Below are positions 50,587 through 51,469 of a stretch of DNA of 51,469 nucleotides, in pieces; the first letter of the stretch is position 1; every line of letters starts with the position of its first letter. Source of the DNA: Rhodospirillales bacterium 69-11 (lineage in GTDB: Bacteria; Pseudomonadota; Alphaproteobacteria; Acetobacterales; Acetobacteraceae); contig MKTV01000029.1 in assembly GCA_001898425.1 (NCBI GenBank), forward strand, positions 52,163 through 103,631. Direction: 5' to 3'. The notes beneath the pieces were generated by a model, which was given only the letters and a program-made list of their open reading frames with translations, searched no databases and had not been told where the DNA came from. A program made the position numbers and the translations under genes.

Positions 50587-51469
50587 GCCGCCTGCACGCG
50601 CGGATCGATCACGGCGTAGAGCAGGTCCGTGAGCAGGTTGAACAGCACGACCAGGATGGAGGTGACGAGGAACACGCCCAGCAGCACCTGGTAGTCGCGG
50701 GCGAGCAGCGCGTCGAAGGCGAGGCGGCCGATGCCTGGCCAGGCGAACACCGTCTCCACCAGGATGGATCCGCCGATCAACTGGCCGGCCTGGATGCCGG
50801 CGAAGGTGATCACCGGCAGCAGCGCGTTGCGCAGGATGTGGCGGCGCAGGATGCGGCCCTCCGGCACGCCCTTGGCGCGGGCGGTGCGGACGAAATCCTG
50901 TGACGCGACCTCGAGCATGGAGGCGCGGGTGAGGCGTGCGTAGACCGCCATGTAGAACAGGCCGAGGGTGAGCGCGGGCAGGACCAGGTATTGCGCGATG
51001 TCGACGACGGCGGCCCAGCCGTGCAGGTCGGCCCCGACGGTCTGCATGCCGAAGGAGGGCAGCCAGTTCAGCCACACGCTGAAGACGAGCACGAGCATGA
51101 GCCCGACCCAGAACAGCGGTGTCGCATAGAAGCCGAGTGCGAGGATGGTGATCAGGCTGTCGGCGACCCGGCCGACGCGCTGTGCGGCGAGCGCGCCCAG
51201 GGTGATGCCGGCGGCGATGGCAAACACGAACGCGGTGCCGGTGAGCAGGAGGGTCGCGGGCAGGCGCTCGAGGATCAGGCCGAGGACCGGCCGGCCCTGG
51301 CGGAAGGACGTGCCGAGATCGCCTTGCAGGACGTGGCCGACATAGATCGCGAGCTGGGTGGTGAGCGGCTTGTCGAGGCCGAATTGTGCGCGGAGTTGGG
51401 CGAGCATCTGCGGGTCGGCGGCGCCCGACTGGCCGGCGATGACGCTGGCCGGATCGCCGGGGGCGGCGT
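50583..51469 (-). CDS. Peptide ABC transporter, DppB-type permease (partial, runs off right edge)
   Basis: At least 295 residues are present and the 5' end is outside the window. The frame stays open to the edge and reads PGDPASVIAGQSGAADPQM before LAQLRAQFGLDKPLTTQ, which is typical DppB sequence upstream of the first in-window ATG (51407). That ATG is therefore internal. Hydrophobic segments and the coupling loop (AKGVPEGRILRRHILRNALLP) fit DppB/OppB. With the next two genes it forms the membrane part of a peptide importer. Confidence 0.94.
   Translation of the reverse strand, partial: AAPGDPASVIAGQSGAADPQMLAQLRAQFGLDKPLTTQLAIYVGHVLQGDLGTSFRQGRPVLGLILERLPATLLLTGTAFVFAIAAGITLGALAAQRVGRVADSLITILALGFYATPLFWVGLMLVLVFSVWLNWLPSFGMQTVGADLHGWAAVVDIAQYLVLPALTLGLFYMAVYARLTRASMLEVASQDFVRTARAKGVPEGRILRRHILRNALLPVITFAGIQAGQLIGGSILVETVFAWPGIGRLAFDALLARDYQVLLGVFLVTSILVVLFNLLTDLLYAVIDPRVQAA

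Overview
The window is about 51.5 kb of very GC-rich DNA with dense genes, short spacers and many four-base ATGA overlaps. Bifunctional ispDF, the aapJQMP amino-acid importer, lipA followed by a Coq10/RatA-like gene, hfq next to hflX, and a YXWGXW-repeat lipoprotein point to an alphaproteobacterium. Rhodospirillales, perhaps Acetobacteraceae, is the most likely group; this is inferred from gene content, not from a marker phylogeny.

Layout. (1) 1-4822: aapP, aapM, aapQ and aapJ, an ABC importer on the minus strand, with a strong terminator between aapJ and aapQ. A two-part DNA motif occurs upstream of both aapJ and aapQ. (2) 5281-7302: a plus-strand SARP/BTAD-type regulator with TolB-like and TPR regions. 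(3) 7468-25575: a minus-strand, tightly coupled biosynthetic operon. In transcription order it holds an FkbH-like loader, a free ACP, a condensation-superfamily acyltransferase, a 3,936-residue PKS-NRPS, a P450 fused to an acyl carrier protein, and a second P450. (4) 25779-33518: ispDF, a small lipoprotein, a SAM methyltransferase, an inositol-monophosphatase-like gene, hflX, hfq, a HAD phosphatase and an unknown protein. (5) 34096-34173: tRNA-Pro(TGG). (6) 34238-38726: a DUF192 protein, a histone-deacetylase-like hydrolase, a PrpB-like lyase and an FAD oxidoreductase. (7) 39123-48002: glmS-glmU, gph, an MFS transporter, an EF-hand protein, a threonine-aldolase-like enzyme, a Coq10-like gene and lipA. 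(8) 48128 to the right edge: a Dpp/Opp-type peptide ABC transporter that runs off the window.

The main point of interest is the operon at 7468-25575. My reading is that FkbH loads a three-carbon glycerate-derived unit on the free ACP. An AT-less KS-DH-cMT-KR-ACP-ACP-ACP module extends it once. A Cy-A-MT-PCP-TE module, predicted to use cysteine, then adds a methylated thiazoline-type ring and releases the product. Two P450s, one with its own carrier domain, and an acyltransferase would tailor it. The reducing and C-terminal parts resemble yersiniabactin HMWP1, but the FkbH start, the missing AT and the P450-ACP fusion do not.

A second striking feature is a family of GTCATGGCCGGC...GCCGGCCAT palindromic repeats. 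They lie in frame inside the coding regions of the megasynthase (three places) and the acyltransferase (one place). Unit spacings are multiples of three and the insertions fall in or near predicted loops. Related copies lie between genes.
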